Shown here: positions 36,014 through 47,296 of the stretch, one piece after another
Layout: every line of letters begins with the position of its first letter
How positions within the stretch are numbered: the first letter of the stretch is position 1
Source of the DNA: Chloroflexaceae bacterium
GTDB taxonomy: Bacteria > Chloroflexota > Chloroflexia > Chloroflexales > Chloroflexaceae
Length of the DNA: 64,000 nucleotides
Direction: 5' to 3'
NCBI GenBank assembly: GCA_025057155.1
Contig: JANWYD010000020.1
Location: 36,626-100,625 of the forward strand
Notes under the pieces: generated by a model
Databases searched by the model: none
What the model was told of the DNA's origin: nothing
What the model saw: the letters and a program-made list of their open reading frames with translations, nothing else
Program-made: the position numbers and the translations under genes

Positions 36014-37165
36014 TCAGATGAGTTCCCGCGCCAGATCGTCGAGGAACTCGCTAATGATCGGCCGTTGCAGCTCAACGTCAATAAGGAAGGCGTCGTGCCC
36101 GGCGTTGCTGGGCAGGTCCAGGTGTTCGACGGGGCGGCCCTGGCGGGTCAGGGCGTCGGCGATGGCGCGCGACTCGGCGGTGGGGTAGAGCCAGTCGCTG
36201 GTGAAGGAGAGGATCAACGTCGGTCCCTGCACACGGGCCATGGCCGCGTCGAGCGAGCCGTAGCGCGCGGGCAGGTCCCAGTAGTCCATGGCCTTGGTGA
36301 TGTAGAGGTAGGAGTTGGCGTCGAAGCGAGCGTTGAAACTTTCACCTTGATATTCAAGGTAGCTTTCGATCGCGAATTCCTGTTCCAGGCTGAAGGCGAA
36401 ATCACTGCCCCTCTGGAGGCGGCGCCCGAACTTGGCTTCGAGCGAGGGTTCGCTGAGGTAGGTGACATGGCCGATCATACGGGCCACCGCCAGGCCGTCG
36501 CAGGGCGGCTCTCCGCCGTAGTAATCGCCGCCGCGCCAGCGGGGGTCGCTCATGATCGCCCGGCGCCCGATGCTGTTCCAGGCGATGGTCTGGGGGCTGG
36601 AGCGGGCGCTGGTGGCGAGGAGGACGGAACCGCCGACGCGCTCGGGGTAGGCGGTGGCCCATTCAAGGGCCTGAAAGCCGCCCATGGAGCCGCCGGCCAC
36701 GGCCAGGAGCCGGGTGATGCCCAGGGCATCAATCAGGCGGGTCTGGGCGCGCACCATATCGCCGATGGTGATCACCGGGAAGCGCGCGCCGAAGGGCCGC
36801 CCGGTGTAGGGGTTGCGGCTCGAGGGACCCGTGGACCCCTGGCAGCCGCCGATCACATTCGAGCAGATCACAAAGTAGCGATCAGTATCGAACGGTCGCC
36901 CCGGACCCACCATAGCGTCCCACCAGCCCGGCTTGCGGTCGCTGGGGCTGTGGCGTCCGGCGGCGTGCGCGTCGCCTGAGAGGGCATGGAGCAGAAGAAT
37001 GGCGTTGCTGCGCTCGGGGTTTAGTTCACCGTAGGTTTCGAACGCCAGGGTGACCGGCGACAGGGTCGCGCCGCTATCCAGCGGCAGCGGTTCGGTCCAG
37101 GTCAGATACTGGCGGTGGACGATGCCGACGCCTTCGGGCGCGTAATGTGTCTGTGGTGCGGTCAT
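36014..37165 (-). CDS. metX: Homoserine O-acetyltransferase
   Basis: 383 residues from ATG 37165 ([19 protein letters not shown]). Alpha/beta hydrolase of the MetX family: [11 protein letters not shown], oxyanion area [14 protein letters not shown], nucleophile [15 protein letters not shown], Asp in SFTSDWLYP and His in [10 protein letters not shown]. It activates homoserine for sulfhydrylation; whether it is an acetyl- or succinyl-transferase cannot be fixed by eye, but pairing with metY favours acetyl. Second gene after metY, under the SAM riboswitch. Confidence 0.93.
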   Translation of the reverse strand: MTAPQTHYAPEGVGIVHRQYLTWTEPLPLDSGATLSPVTLAFETYGELNPERSNAILLLHALSGDAHAAGRHSPSDRKPGWWDAMVGPGRPFDTDRYFVICSNVIGGCQGSTGPSSRNPYTGRPFGARFPVITIGDMVRAQTRLIDALGITRLLAVAGGSMGGFQALEWATAYPERVGGSVLLATSARSSPQTIAWNSIGRRAIMSDPRWRGGDYYGGEPPCDGLAVARMIGHVTYLSEPSLEAKFGRRLQRGSDFAFSLEQEFAIESYLEYQGESFNARFDANSYLYITKAMDYWDLPARYGSLDAAMARVQGPTLILSFTSDWLYPTAESRAIADALTRQGRPVEHLDLPSNAGHDAFLIDVELQRPIISEFLDDLARELI

Positions 37166-37218
37166 AGCTCTCGCGGCGCGGCGGGCAGGGGCGCTGCCCC
37201 TGCCCGCGGCATGAACAG

Positions 37219-38706
<1,488 letters not shown>

Positions 38707-38745
38707 AGACACTCGCGATACAGGGTATGGATCGCCTGGCGTGCC

Positions 38746-38875
38746 GCTCATCTTCCAGATTCTTCTGCCGGAATTGGCACCGTACCGGAGCATCGGAGCG
38801 ACTTCATCGTCACCTGACGCTTCCAGTGGTTGCCGCGGTTTCACAGGGCCGGTCCCTCCACCGCTCTGGATGAGC
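38746..38875 (-). promoter_or_regulatory. SAM-I (S-box) riboswitch aptamer
   Basis: On the minus strand the 130-nt segment starts and ends with pairing GCTCATC/GATGAGC (P1). Conserved elements are present: AGAG-C-GGTGGAGGGACCGGCCC, GAAACC-G-CGGCAACC (P2 and kink-turn region), then GGTGCCAATTCCGGCAGAAG (P3/P4 junction). SAM binding would stabilise P1 and allow the terminator downstream, turning off metY-metX when SAM is abundant. Confidence 0.93.
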
Positions 38876-38906
38876 TGCGCGTCTGGTTGGGTATGTGCTT
38901 TCTCTG

Positions 38907-38936
38907 ATAATAGCAGACCGGGGTGAGGCTTGTCAA
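38907..38936 (-). promoter_or_regulatory. Promoter for the riboswitch-metY-metX transcript
   Basis: TTGACA (38936-38931), 18-nt spacer, TATTAT (38912-38907) on the minus strand, about 30 nt upstream of the aptamer. The remaining stretch to 39101 shows no feature. Confidence 0.8.
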
Positions 38937-39101
38937 GTACTTGAGTAAACGAATGTTAACGCTTAAGAAATCCGGTTTCGTGGCGCGGTCCCGGGCGCGC
39001 CCCGGGAGACGCGGAGGACCGCGCCGTCCGCAATCCGTGGGGAGGCTCTGCCTCCCCACGCCCCTCCACCGGGGGCTGTTTTTCGCGCCATTCCCGCCAC
39101 C

Positions 39102-39719
39102 TCAGGCGGCGTCGAAGACGGCGTCCACGCTGACGGTGAAGGCGGGGATCAGCCGGGAGACGGCCTGCTGGCCGCGCCGGAACACGCCGTGCTCGGCGTA
39201 GCTCTCGCCCGCCAGAGCGAGGACAGCGATCGTCTCGTCGATCGGATTGACGATCCAGTATTCGGGGATGCGGGCCTCGGCGTAATCGGCGCGCTTGACC
39301 ACCGTGTCGCGCTCGGGGTCGTCGGGGCTGACGATTTCGAGCACCAGGTCGGCGCCCAGCCAGCAGGCCTCCTGGTTGCGCGGATCGTTGCGATCAAGCA
39401 GCAACAGCAGGTCGGGCTCGCGGAACTTCTCGGGGCGGATCCGCAAGCGCAGCGGGGCGAAGAGAACCTCGCCGCCCATTGGCCGAATGACCTCCAGCAG
39501 CAAGGCGTAGAGGAAGGCGAGGATGCGCTGGTGTTTGCGCGTGGGCATCGGCAGCAGCTCGAGTACGCCGTCGGTCAACTCGATTAAATGGTTGGTCTGG
39601 TCGGTCAGGCGCAGGTACATCTCGGCCGTCCAGAGTCCCTGCAGGGGGGCCAGATCCAGTTCCGTGCCCGAGCGGGGCCAGACCAGCCGGACCATAGGGG
39701 CTTCGGTTGAGCGGCTCAT
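39102..39719 (-). CDS. Uma2-family (DUF820) PD-(D/E)XK nuclease-like protein
   Basis: 205 residues from ATG 39719; GTG/ATG at 39728 is an alternative. Family segments: LIELTDGVLELLPMPTRKHQRILAFLYALL, LRLRIRPEKFREPDLLLLLDRND, ADLVLEIVSPDDPERD and the Lys in VKRADYAEARIPEYWIV with the D-x-E-x-K-like arrangement. These proteins are abundant in Chloroflexota and Cyanobacteria, often stand alone, and function is unclear. A family-A palindrome lies just upstream. Confidence 0.85.
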   Translation of the reverse strand: MSRSTEAPMVRLVWPRSGTELDLAPLQGLWTAEMYLRLTDQTNHLIELTDGVLELLPMPTRKHQRILAFLYALLLEVIRPMGGEVLFAPLRLRIRPEKFREPDLLLLLDRNDPRNQEACWLGADLVLEIVSPDDPERDTVVKRADYAEARIPEYWIVNPIDETIAVLALAGESYAEHGVFRRGQQAVSRLIPAFTVSVDAVFDAA

Positions 39720-39812
39720 GGTGACCATCCGTGGCGCGCGATAGGGTGCAGAGCGAGTCCGGGCGGGCGACGAACCCCCGGGAACGCTCGTTCCCCGGTC
39801 GTTCAGCGGAGA

Positions 39813-39836
39813 GTGGGGAAACCCCGGTTTCCCCAC
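39813..39836. repeat. GGGGAAACC palindrome (family A)
   Basis: GTGGGGAAACCCCGGTTTCC plus CCAC, followed by GCCCCTGCCTG as in the copy at 49464. It lies between the divergent Uma2 gene's 5' end and the smc stop codon. Confidence 0.85.
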
Positions 39837-39920
39837 GCCCCTGCCTGCGGAGTTATGTGCATTGTAGCACGGGCCTCCGCCCCTCCCGGTCGCACCCGCC
39901 AGTGGCGAGACGCCGAGTCG

Positions 39921-42900
39921 CTACGCCCCGGACACGTAGCTCTCCACGCGCAGCGAGATGGTTTTCGAACTGCCGTCATCGCCCATGCTGACGCCGTAGA
40001 GCGTATCGGCAACCTCGATGGTGCCGCGGTTGTGGGTGATGAGGATGAACTGGGTGCGGGCGCTGAGGCGCCGCAGGGCGTCGCGGAAGCGGCCGATGTT
40101 GGTTTCGTCGAGGGCGGCGTCGGTTTCGTCGAGGATGCAGAAGGGGCTGGGGTTGACGCTAAGGATGGCAAACAGCAGCGCCGCGGCGGTAAGGGCGCGC
40201 TCGCCGCCGGAGAGGAGGGAGATGTTCTGCTGCTTCTTGCCGGGGGGGCGCACGATGATCTCGACACCCGGGGGGCGCGCCTCGGCCACCCGGTCCTCGC
40301 CCTCGGCGACAGGTTCGCCGCCTTCGCCGCCGGTCAGCACGAGGGTAGCCGAGCCGCCGCCGAAGAGTTCGACGAAGCAGCGCTCGAACTCGGCAGCCAC
40401 AGCGTGGAAGGTGGCGATGAAGCGGTTGTGCATCACCCGGTCGAGTTCGCCGATCAGCTCCATCAGGGTGGCGCGAGCCTCGCGCAAGTCTTCGATCTGC
40501 GCCCGCAGGTGGCGCTGGCGCTCGGCAGTCTCGTCGTACTCTTCCAGCGCCAGCGGGTTGACCGGTCCGAGACGCAGGATGCGCGCCTTGAGGGCCTCGA
40601 TGTCGCGTTGCAGGGCTTCAATCGGGACGGAGGCATCCTGTTCCGGTTCGGCTGCGTCGCCGGCCAGGGCGGGCGCGGGGTCAAGCTCTACACCATCGGC
40701 AGCAGCGCGTTCGATGAGGGCCTCCTGGCGGTCCTGGGCGCGCTGGGCCTCCAGGGCGGCGCGGCTGTGGGCGCTTTCCCGCTCCAGCAGGGCGGCGGTG
40801 GCGGCAGCTTCGCGCTGTTCCAGATCGGCGAGGCGCGTCTCTTCTTCACGCAGCTCGGCTTCGGCGGGATCAATGCGCGCCCGCAGGGCGTCTATCGCGG
40901 TCAGAAGGGCGGCATGTTCGGCTTCGCGGCGGGCGTGGGCGACGCCAAGTTCGGCGCGTTCGGCTTGCAGGGCGGCGCCGGCCTCGGCAAAGTCCTGTTC
41001 CTGGCGCGCCAGCAACTCCAGGCTCTGGGCATGGGCGGCGCACAGTTGCTCGGCGGCGCCAAGCCGGCCCTCGGCGGCGTTGGCTTCGGCGCGCAGGGCC
41101 GCCAGACGCTCCTGGGCGGCACGGTCCTCCCCCGCGGCCTGCTCCTGGCGCGCCCGGGCCTCGGCCAGCGCGGCCTCGGCGGCGCGGGCGGCCGCTTCGG
41201 CAGCCTGAAGGCGCGCAGCAGCTTCCTGATGCTCCTTGGCCAGGGCGGCGCGCTCGTCGGCCAGAGCGGCGCGCCGCCGGGCGGCCCACTCCTGTTCCTG
41301 CCCGGCCCGCGCCAGGTCGTGACGGGCATGCTCAAGGCCGGCCCGGGCGGCCTCGACCTGGCGCTGGCGCTCGCGGGCGAGGGCTTCCAGGTCGCGCAGG
41401 CGCGTGGTGTGGGCTTGAAGCCTGGCATCCAGTTCGGCCATGCGGGCGCCGGCGCGCTCCAGGTCGGCCCGGGCGGCGGCAACCAGAGCGGGCAGTTCGC
41501 GCAGTTCGCGTTCGCGGCGCAGCGTGCCGCTCTCCTTCGCCTGCGCGCCGCCGGTTACCGCGCCGCCGCTGCTCACCTGCTCGCCGTCGAGGGTGACGAT
41601 CGTCCAGCCGCTGCCGATGCGCCGCAGTTCGGCGCGGGCGGCGGGCAGGTCGCGCACGATCAGCACGCGCCCGAGGAGCTGGCGCACCACGGAGGTGTAG
41701 CGCTGGTCATACTCCACCAGATCGGCGGCGACGCCGAGCACATCCGAATTGTCCGACGACCTGGGAGGGAGGGGAGCATGCTCGCGGGTGACGAGGCTGT
41801 CCAGGGGCAGAAAGGTCGCCCGTCCGGCGCCGGAACGCTTCAGTTCGGCGATGGCGGCCTCGGCGTCTTCCCAGCGTTCTACCACGATGTTTTGCAGGCG
41901 GGCGCCGAGGGCCGCTTCGATGGCCGTTTCGAGGCCGGCAGGGGGGCGAATGAGGGACTGCACCAGGGCGAAGCCGGAGCGTCCGGTGCGTTCGGCCCAC
42001 TGCATAGCAGCGCGGGGGCCGGCGAAGACGCCGGTGTAGGCGCGGGACAAACGTTCGAGCGATTCGAGACGCGCCTCGGCGTCGGTCAGAGCGCGCCAGG
42101 CGGCGGCGCGGGCCTCCTCGGCCCGCGTGCGGCCGGCGCGCAGGTCGTCGAGTTCGGCGCGGGCGGCCTGGAGAGCGGCAGCGGCGCTCTGATAGGCCGC
42201 TTCAGTCTCCTCCAGCGCGACGCGGGCCTGCTCGACACGCTCGGCGGCGGCGGCGCGCTGGCCGGCGGCCCCGGTCACCACGGCGTCCAAGTCGGCGCTC
42301 TCACGGGCCAGGCGTTCCAGGCTGGCTGCCAGTTGCTCTACGCGGGCGCGCTGCTCAGTCATGGCGCGGGCGGCCTGGAGCGCGGCGTCCTGCGCCTGGC
42401 GCAGGGCGGCGAGGTGGGCGCGGTCGGCAGCAGCGCGGGCGGCCAGTTCGGCCTCGGCGGCGGCGAGGGCCTGCCGCCGGGTGTGGAGGTCCGTCCTGGC
42501 GCGAGCGGCTTCGGCGGCGGCAAGAGCCTGCTGCTCCTCAAGTTGCTGGCGGCGGAGGGCCAGGGCATTGCGCTGGCGTTCGAGATCCTCACCCCGGCGG
42601 GTCAGGGCGGCCACGCGCTCGGCGCCGACGGCCAGGTCGCGCTGGAGCGCCTCGGCCTGGCGGTGCAGATCGCTGCTCTGCTGGTGCAGGGCGCCCAGGT
42701 CATCGCGGCGGGCGCGCAGGGCGCCGCGGAGGACCTGGAGTTCGGCGGCCACGCCGGCCTGGGCAGCGCGGGCGCGGGCGAGTTCGGCATCGAGGCGATC
42801 CAGTTCGGCCCGCGCGCGGGCGCTGAGAGCGCATGCCGCCCGCCACTGGCGAGCGTAGAACTGCTGGTAAAGCTGGTGCAGTTCGGCGGACAACTCGCGG

Positions 42901-44303
42901 TGCTGGCGGGCCTGGGCGGCCTGGCGCTTGAGACTGCGCAGGCGCGGCTCCAGCTCGGCGAGGAGATCATCGAGGCGGTTGAGGTTGGACTCGGTCTCGC
43001 GCAGGCGGCGCAGGGCCTCGGCCTTGCGGGCCTCGAAGCCGCCGATCTCGGCGGCGTCCTCGAAGAGGCGGCGGCGCTCCTCGGGGCGCAGGGTCAGCGC
43101 AGCGTCCACCAGGCCCTGGTTGATCAGCGTATAGGAGCCGCCGAGCGGCTCGGTGGCCTCGAGCACATCGCGCAGGCGCACACGGGCGCGGTTGATGAAG
43201 TACTCGTTGTCGCCAGCGCGGGTGGCGCGGCGGGTGATGGTCACCTCGTCGAAATCCAGGGGCAGCAGGCGATCGCTATTATCAATCGTCAGCGAGACCT
43301 CGGCCAGCCCGGCGGGGGGGCGACGCCCGCCGCCAGCGTAGATCAGTTCCTCGGAGCGCTTGCAGCGCAGCGTGGCCAGGCTCTGCTCGCCGAGCACCCA
43401 GCGCACCGCATCGGCGAGATTGCTGTTGTGCACGATCACCTGTTCGGCCACGAAGTTGTGGGTCTCGGCGATGCTCAAGTCGTAGACCCAGGGCTCAGGC
43501 GGGGGGAGGGACTCGATGGCGACAATCTCATCCCAGAACACGTCGGAGGTGGCGAGCGCTCGCAGGCGCGCAAGTTGCCTGGTGACGGTCGAGGGTTGCG
43601 CGCAAGCGGCTTCTATTACATCCAACACTTCGAGCAAACCCGCGCGACTGGCTTCACAGCGTCCCTCGGCATAAGCAGCCATTTTTGGACAGCCTGCGCG
43701 ATGGCGCTGCACCGAGATGCCAGCTTGCTTGAGGACGCTCCGTATTTGCGGTGTGACGCCCGGAATGATGTCGAGATTCGGGTTTGTGGTTGTGGAGAGG
43801 GAGCGAGGGACGATCAGAGCCCCTGCCCCTGACAAGGCAATCCGAACCCCGACCTCTAGTTCGTCGGCGTGGAGGGCATGTAACCGGCCGCGCCTGAGGG
43901 TGAAGAGCGGGTGATAGGGCGTTACGGTCACCTCCCGACCGGTACGGGTCCGAATGTACAGCATCTTGTCCGGGGCCTGACGCTTCACAAAGCCGGCGAT
44001 GGAGCGAGGCTCGAGCCTGAACGTGGCGGGACTCAGCGAAAGCACCCGCAGTTGCTCTGGGTTCTGGCGGCTAACCCAGCCGTCGTCCAGCATCTCGACG
44101 GTCGTTGACATAGCGAGGGCGCGCTCGACGATATCGCGGATCGGGATCTCGCGCCCATCTGCAAGGAGGACAAGGCTGTGGCCAGCCAGACATTTCCCGC
44201 TCCCATTCGGCCCCACAATGGCCGTGACGCCGGGGCGGAACTCCAGCACGGTGCGGGTGGCGAAGGTCTTAAAACCCTGGATCTCGAGACGTTTGAGGTA
44301 CAT
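39921..44303 (-). CDS. smc: Chromosome segregation SMC protein, interrupted by an intein
   Basis: 1460-residue precursor; 1204 after excision of residues 38-293. The N-terminal head starts [18 protein letters not shown] and reaches GPNGSGK before the intein; [15 protein letters not shown] resumes after it. Long coiled-coil arms rich in Ala, Arg and Glu follow. The hinge lies about residues 765-925 ([20 protein letters not shown]). The C-terminal head has the ABC signature [14 protein letters not shown] and Walker [19 protein letters not shown] condenses and segregates DNA as a dimer with ScpA/B, which are not adjacent. Function requires intein splicing because the P-loop is split. The 3' end is 65% longer-arm typical; no frameshift seen. 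Confidence 0.96.
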   Translation of the reverse strand: MYLKRLEIQGFKTFATRTVLEFRPGVTAIVGPNGSGKCLAGHSLVLLADGREIPIRDIVERALAMSTTVEMLDDGWVSRQNPEQLRVLSLSPATFRLEPRSIAGFVKRQAPDKMLYIRTRTGREVTVTPYHPLFTLRRGRLHALHADELEVGVRIALSGAGALIVPRSLSTTTNPNLDIIPGVTPQIRSVLKQAGISVQRHRAGCPKMAAYAEGRCEASRAGLLEVLDVIEAACAQPSTVTRQLARLRALATSDVFWDEIVAIESLPPPEPWVYDLSIAETHNFVAEQVIVHNSNLADAVRWVLGEQSLATLRCKRSEELIYAGGGRRPPAGLAEVSLTIDNSDRLLPLDFDEVTITRRATRAGDNEYFINRARVRLRDVLEATEPLGGSYTLINQGLVDAALTLRPEERRRLFEDAAEIGGFEARKAEALRRLRETESNLNRLDDLLAELEPRLRSLKRQAAQARQHRELSAELHQLYQQFYARQWRAACALSARARAELDRLDAELARARAAQAGVAAELQVLRGALRARRDDLGALHQQSSDLHRQAEALQRDLAVGAERVAALTRRGEDLERQRNALALRRQQLEEQQALAAAEAARARTDLHTRRQALAAAEAELAARAAADRAHLAALRQAQDAALQAARAMTEQRARVEQLAASLERLARESADLDAVVTGAAGQRAAAAERVEQARVALEETEAAYQSAAAALQAARAELDDLRAGRTRAEEARAAAWRALTDAEARLESLERLSRAYTGVFAGPRAAMQWAERTGRSGFALVQSLIRPPAGLETAIEAALGARLQNIVVERWEDAEAAIAELKRSGAGRATFLPLDSLVTREHAPLPPRSSDNSDVLGVAADLVEYDQRYTSVVRQLLGRVLIVRDLPAARAELRRIGSGWTIVTLDGEQVSSGGAVTGGAQAKESGTLRRERELRELPALVAAARADLERAGARMAELDARLQAHTTRLRDLEALARERQRQVEAARAGLEHARHDLARAGQEQEWAARRRAALADERAALAKEHQEAAARLQAAEAAARAAEAALAEARARQEQAAGEDRAAQERLAALRAEANAAEGRLGAAEQLCAAHAQSLELLARQEQDFAEAGAALQAERAELGVAHARREAEHAALLTAIDALRARIDPAEAELREEETRLADLEQREAAATAALLERESAHSRAALEAQRAQDRQEALIERAAADGVELDPAPALAGDAAEPEQDASVPIEALQRDIEALKARILRLGPVNPLALEEYDETAERQRHLRAQIEDLREARATLMELIGELDRVMHNRFIATFHAVAAEFERCFVELFGGGSATLVLTGGEGGEPVAEGEDRVAEARPPGVEIIVRPPGKKQQNISLLSGGERALTAAALLFAILSVNPSPFCILDETDAALDETNIGRFRDALRRLSARTQFILITHNRGTIEVADTLYGVSMGDDGSSKTISLRVESYVSGA
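43425..44192 (-). other. Intein inserted in the SMC Walker A motif
   Basis: 256 codons (precursor residues 38-293) between GPNGSGK and SNLADA. Block A: Cys1 in [13 protein letters not shown]. Block [11 protein letters not shown] with T91-x-x-H94. Block F and C-terminus: [21 protein letters not shown] with penultimate His255 and Asn256; +1 extein residue is Ser. This is a complete class 1 splicing set. The middle (about 121-225) shows no LAGLIDADG motif but carries [19 protein letters not shown] and [12 protein letters not shown], segments typical of inteins whose endonuclease has decayed. A hand count gives 60% G+C for 43681-43740 against 85% for 42421-42480 in the SMC arm, which suits later acquisition. 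Confidence 0.95.
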
Positions 44304-44456
44304 CGCGGCGGCTCATCGGGGGCGGTGCGGCATCGGAAGTATTGTACCGCAGCTTATGAAGATCACATACCTGTCCGGGTATGCCAGGCAGGGCTTGTGC
44401 AAAGGCCAAGGGGCAAGCCGTATGGACTTTGCGTAAGCTCGTGTGGCGCCAAACGT

Positions 44457-44485
44457 TTGCCACGGGCTGCGGGCTGTGATACAAT
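44457..44485 (+). promoter_or_regulatory. Promoter for the aapJQMP operon
   Basis: TTGCCA (44457-44462), 17-nt spacer, TACAAT (44480-44485). Confidence 0.6.
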
Positions 44486-44576
44486 CCTTCAAACTCCAAG
44501 CGTAACGCATTCGCAAATGGCATCGAGATCCGGCCACGGGCGCCGCGTCGCAGCCTGGTCGCTGCAGTGAAAGCGA

Positions 44577-44599
44577 TGGGGGAAAACCGTTTTTCCCCA
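44577..44599. repeat. GGGGAAACC palindrome (family A), diverged
   Basis: TGGGGGAAAACCGTTTTTCC plus CCA in the aapJ leader, 90 bp after its promoter. Confidence 0.7.
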
Positions 44600-44836
44600 C
44601 TTCTCTGTCCAACGGCAGGAGTGTTGCTTTCTCGCTCCCATCCCGTGTAAAACCGGTTCCTGGTGCATACAGCGCATGCGCAGCATCGCCATGTCTCATC
44701 CGAACGCCATAGACGGCAATCCAAAACCCAAAATCCAAAATCGAATAAGTCCCAGGCGCCCGTCCGCTGGTTCGCCGCAGCGTCTGGCCCCGAAACGGTC
44801 GGCGGTCCGGCGCTGCTCAGGATATTGAGGAGACCC

Positions 44837-45988
44837 ATGAAGCGACAGATTCTCGCAGTGCTGGCCGGCGCGCTTGCCCTGTTCCTGGCGGCGTGCGGGG
44901 GCCAGCAGCCCCAGGCGGCGGCCACCCAGCCGCCCACGGCCGCCACGGAGGCCCCGGCGGCCGTAGCCCCGACCGCGGCGCCTCCCGCCACTGCCGCCCC
45001 CGCGCCCGGAGGCGGCGCCGCTGCGCAGCCCACCGCCGGGGGGCGCTTGCAGACGATCATCAGCCGCGGCAAGCTGATCTGCGGCGTGAACCAGGCGCTT
45101 CCCGGCTTCGGCAACGTGGACAGCGCCGGCAACTTCAGCGGCTTCGACGTAGACTTCTGCAAGGCCGTCGCCGCCGCGATCTTCGATGACCCGACCAGGG
45201 TCGAGTATCGCCCGCTGACCGCCCAGGAGCGCTTCACGGCGCTGCAGTCGGGCGAGGTGGACGTGCTGATCCGCAACACGACCTGGACGCTCACCCGCGA
45301 CGGCTCGGTCGGCCTCGACTTCGGCCCGGTTACCTTCTACGATGGCCAGGGTATGATGGTGCGCAAGGACAGCGGCATCGAAACGCTTGAGGATATGGCC
45401 GGGGCGCGTATCTGCGTACAGACTGGCACAACCACCGAGTTGAACCTGGCCGACAACTTTCGCCAGCGCAACCTGCAATTCGAGGCGGTGGTCTTCCAGG
45501 AGGCCGACCCGACCTTTGCAGCCTACGAGAGCGGCCAGTGCGACGGCTTCACCACCGACAAGTCGGGCCTGGTGAGCTACCAGACCAAGGCTGCCAACCC
45601 GGCCGACCACAAGATCCTCGAAGTGACCATGTCGAAGGAGCCGCTGGCGCCATCTGTGTTGCAAGGCGATCCGCAGTGGGCCGACGCGGTGCGCTGGGTG
45701 GTCTTCGCGACGATCCAGGGGGAAGAGTTCGGGATCACCTCGGCCAACATCGGTGACTTCGCTAATAGCCAGGACCCCAACATCCGCCGCTTCCTGGGCC
45801 TCGAGGGCGAACTCGGCCAGGGCATCGGCCTGCCCAACGACTTCGCCGCACGGGTGATCCGCCATGTGGGCAACTACGAGGAGATCTACAACCGCAACCT
45901 CGGCCCCGATACGCCCTTCAACCTGCCCCGCGGTCTGAACTCGCTGTACAGCGATGGCGGGTTGCTGTACTCGCCGCCGTTCCGGTAG
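44837..45988 (+). CDS. aapJ: General L-amino acid ABC transporter, substrate-binding lipoprotein
   Basis: 383 residues from ATG 44837. Lipoprotein signal MKRQILAVLAGALALFLAAC with the acylated Cys at residue 20, then an Ala/Pro/Thr linker. The periplasmic binding fold has LICGVNQALPGFGNVDSAGNFSGFDVDFC, ALQSGEVDVLIRNTTWTLTRD and a C-terminal LPNDFAARVIRHVGNYEEIY, characteristic of the AapJ branch for polar and general amino acids. First gene of aapJQMP. Confidence 0.93.
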   Translation: MKRQILAVLAGALALFLAACGGQQPQAAATQPPTAATEAPAAVAPTAAPPATAAPAPGGGAAAQPTAGGRLQTIISRGKLICGVNQALPGFGNVDSAGNFSGFDVDFCKAVAAAIFDDPTRVEYRPLTAQERFTALQSGEVDVLIRNTTWTLTRDGSVGLDFGPVTFYDGQGMMVRKDSGIETLEDMAGARICVQTGTTTELNLADNFRQRNLQFEAVVFQEADPTFAAYESGQCDGFTTDKSGLVSYQTKAANPADHKILEVTMSKEPLAPSVLQGDPQWADAVRWVVFATIQGEEFGITSANIGDFANSQDPNIRRFLGLEGELGQGIGLPNDFAARVIRHVGNYEEIYNRNLGPDTPFNLPRGLNSLYSDGGLLYSPPFR

Positions 45989-46095
45989 GTCAGTGAACAC
46001 TGAGGCGCTGAGGAGGAGTTTGCCGGGGGCGGCGAGAACTGGCACGAAGCCGGTCCTCGCCGCCTCCAGGTTGAATTGCACGCGAAGGGTACCGT

Positions 46096-47292
46096 ATGGC
46101 CGCCACCACGCCGCCCGGTCAGCCGGCGAGCATCCCCTTTTACCGCGATACGCGGGTCATCGCCATTCTCGTGCAGGTGGCCTTCGCGCTCGTGGTGATT
46201 GCGACGTTCTGGTTCCTCTACAGCACCATGATGGATGGGCTGCGGCGGGCCAACCTGCTGCCGAGTTTCGCCTTCCTGCGGCAGCCCGCTGGCTTCCCCA
46301 TCAGCGAGTCGCCGATCCCTTACGACCCCTCGCGCACCTACGGTTACGCCTTCCTGGTGGGCGTCCTCAACACCCTGCGCGTTGCGGGGATCGGGATCGT
46401 GCTGGCCACCCTCCTCGGCATCGTGCTGGGCATCTGCCGCCTCTCCGGCAACTGGCTGCTGCGCAATATCGCCACCGTCTACGTAGAGATCGTGCGCAAC
46501 GTTCCGCTGTTGCTGCAACTGTTCTTCTGGTATACGATGAGCCAGGCCTTTCCGCGGGTGCAGGAGGCGATCAACATCGGCGGGGTGCTCTTCCTGCACA
46601 ACCGCGGCGTAAGCATCGCCTGGCCGCGGGCCAGCGCCGACTTCGGGGCCTGGGCGCCGTGGCTCTGGGCGGGGCTGCTGGCCGGGGCGGGCTTCTACAT
46701 CGTGCGGCAAGTGCAGTTCGCCCGGCGCGATCGGCCGGGCGTGGCTCTGCCCTGGGCGCTGCTGCTTGCCGCCGCGATCGCGCTGCTCGGTTTTGTGGTT
46801 ACCCGTCTTGTGGCCGGCCAGTGGCCGGTGACGCTGGAGATCCCCGAGTTGCAGCGTTTCGGCTTCAGCGGCGGCATCACTCTGACCACCAACTTCGCCG
46901 CGTTGCTCTTCGGCCTGGTGATCTACACCGCCGCCTTCATCGGCGAGATCGTGCGCAGCGGCATCCAGGCGGTCAACAAGGGCCAGCGCGAGGCGGCTCG
47001 CGCCCTCGGTCTGAGCAGCGCGCAAACCCTGCGGCTGGTGATTTTCCCCCAGGCGCTGCGGATCATCATCCCGCCCCTGACCAGTCAGTACCTCAACCTG
47101 ACCAAGAACAGCAGCCTGGCGGTCGCCATCGGCTTTCCCGACCTCTTCTCAGTGGCCGGCACGACGCTGAACCAGACCGGACAGGCGGTTCCGGTGATCT
47201 TGATGGTGATGGCATCGTACCTGAGCATCAGTCTGTTGACCTCTTTGCTGATGAACTGGTACAACAAGCGCACGCAGCTCGTGGAGAGGTGA
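46096..47292 (+). CDS. aapQ: Amino acid ABC transporter permease AapQ
   Basis: 398 residues with about 8 transmembrane helices. A long N-terminal extension (TTFWFLYSTMMDGLRRANL...) and large insert around residues 170-250 are typical of AapQ. Family motif VYVEIVRNVPLLLQLFFWY and the EAA loop GQREAARALGLSSAQTLRLVIFPQALR contact the ATPase. Forms a heterodimer with AapM. It starts about 107 bp after aapJ and ends 4 bp before aapM. Confidence 0.94.
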   Translation: MAATTPPGQPASIPFYRDTRVIAILVQVAFALVVIATFWFLYSTMMDGLRRANLLPSFAFLRQPAGFPISESPIPYDPSRTYGYAFLVGVLNTLRVAGIGIVLATLLGIVLGICRLSGNWLLRNIATVYVEIVRNVPLLLQLFFWYTMSQAFPRVQEAINIGGVLFLHNRGVSIAWPRASADFGAWAPWLWAGLLAGAGFYIVRQVQFARRDRPGVALPWALLLAAAIALLGFVVTRLVAGQWPVTLEIPELQRFGFSGGITLTTNFAALLFGLVIYTAAFIGEIVRSGIQAVNKGQREAARALGLSSAQTLRLVIFPQALRIIIPPLTSQYLNLTKNSSLAVAIGFPDLFSVAGTTLNQTGQAVPVILMVMASYLSISLLTSLLMNWYNKRTQLVER

Positions 47293-47296
47293 CGCT

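Larger units (their letters stand above)
44304..44836. other. 533-bp divergent region between smc and aapJ
   Basis: No gene. Contains a promoter at 44457-44485, a family-A palindrome at 44577-44599 and a full family-D repeat about 44660-44750. The aapJ leader is therefore about 350 nt and repeat-rich. Confidence 0.7.

Noticed and set aside
39813..43832. 1339-residue plus-strand frame opposite smc
   Set aside because: Antisense shadow of a GC-rich coiled-coil gene, Gly/Ala-rich with no domain; the minus strand holds all conserved SMC and intein motifs.
44696..46081. 461-residue minus-strand frame opposite aapJ
   Set aside because: Shadow of aapJ, which has lipobox and binding-protein motifs.
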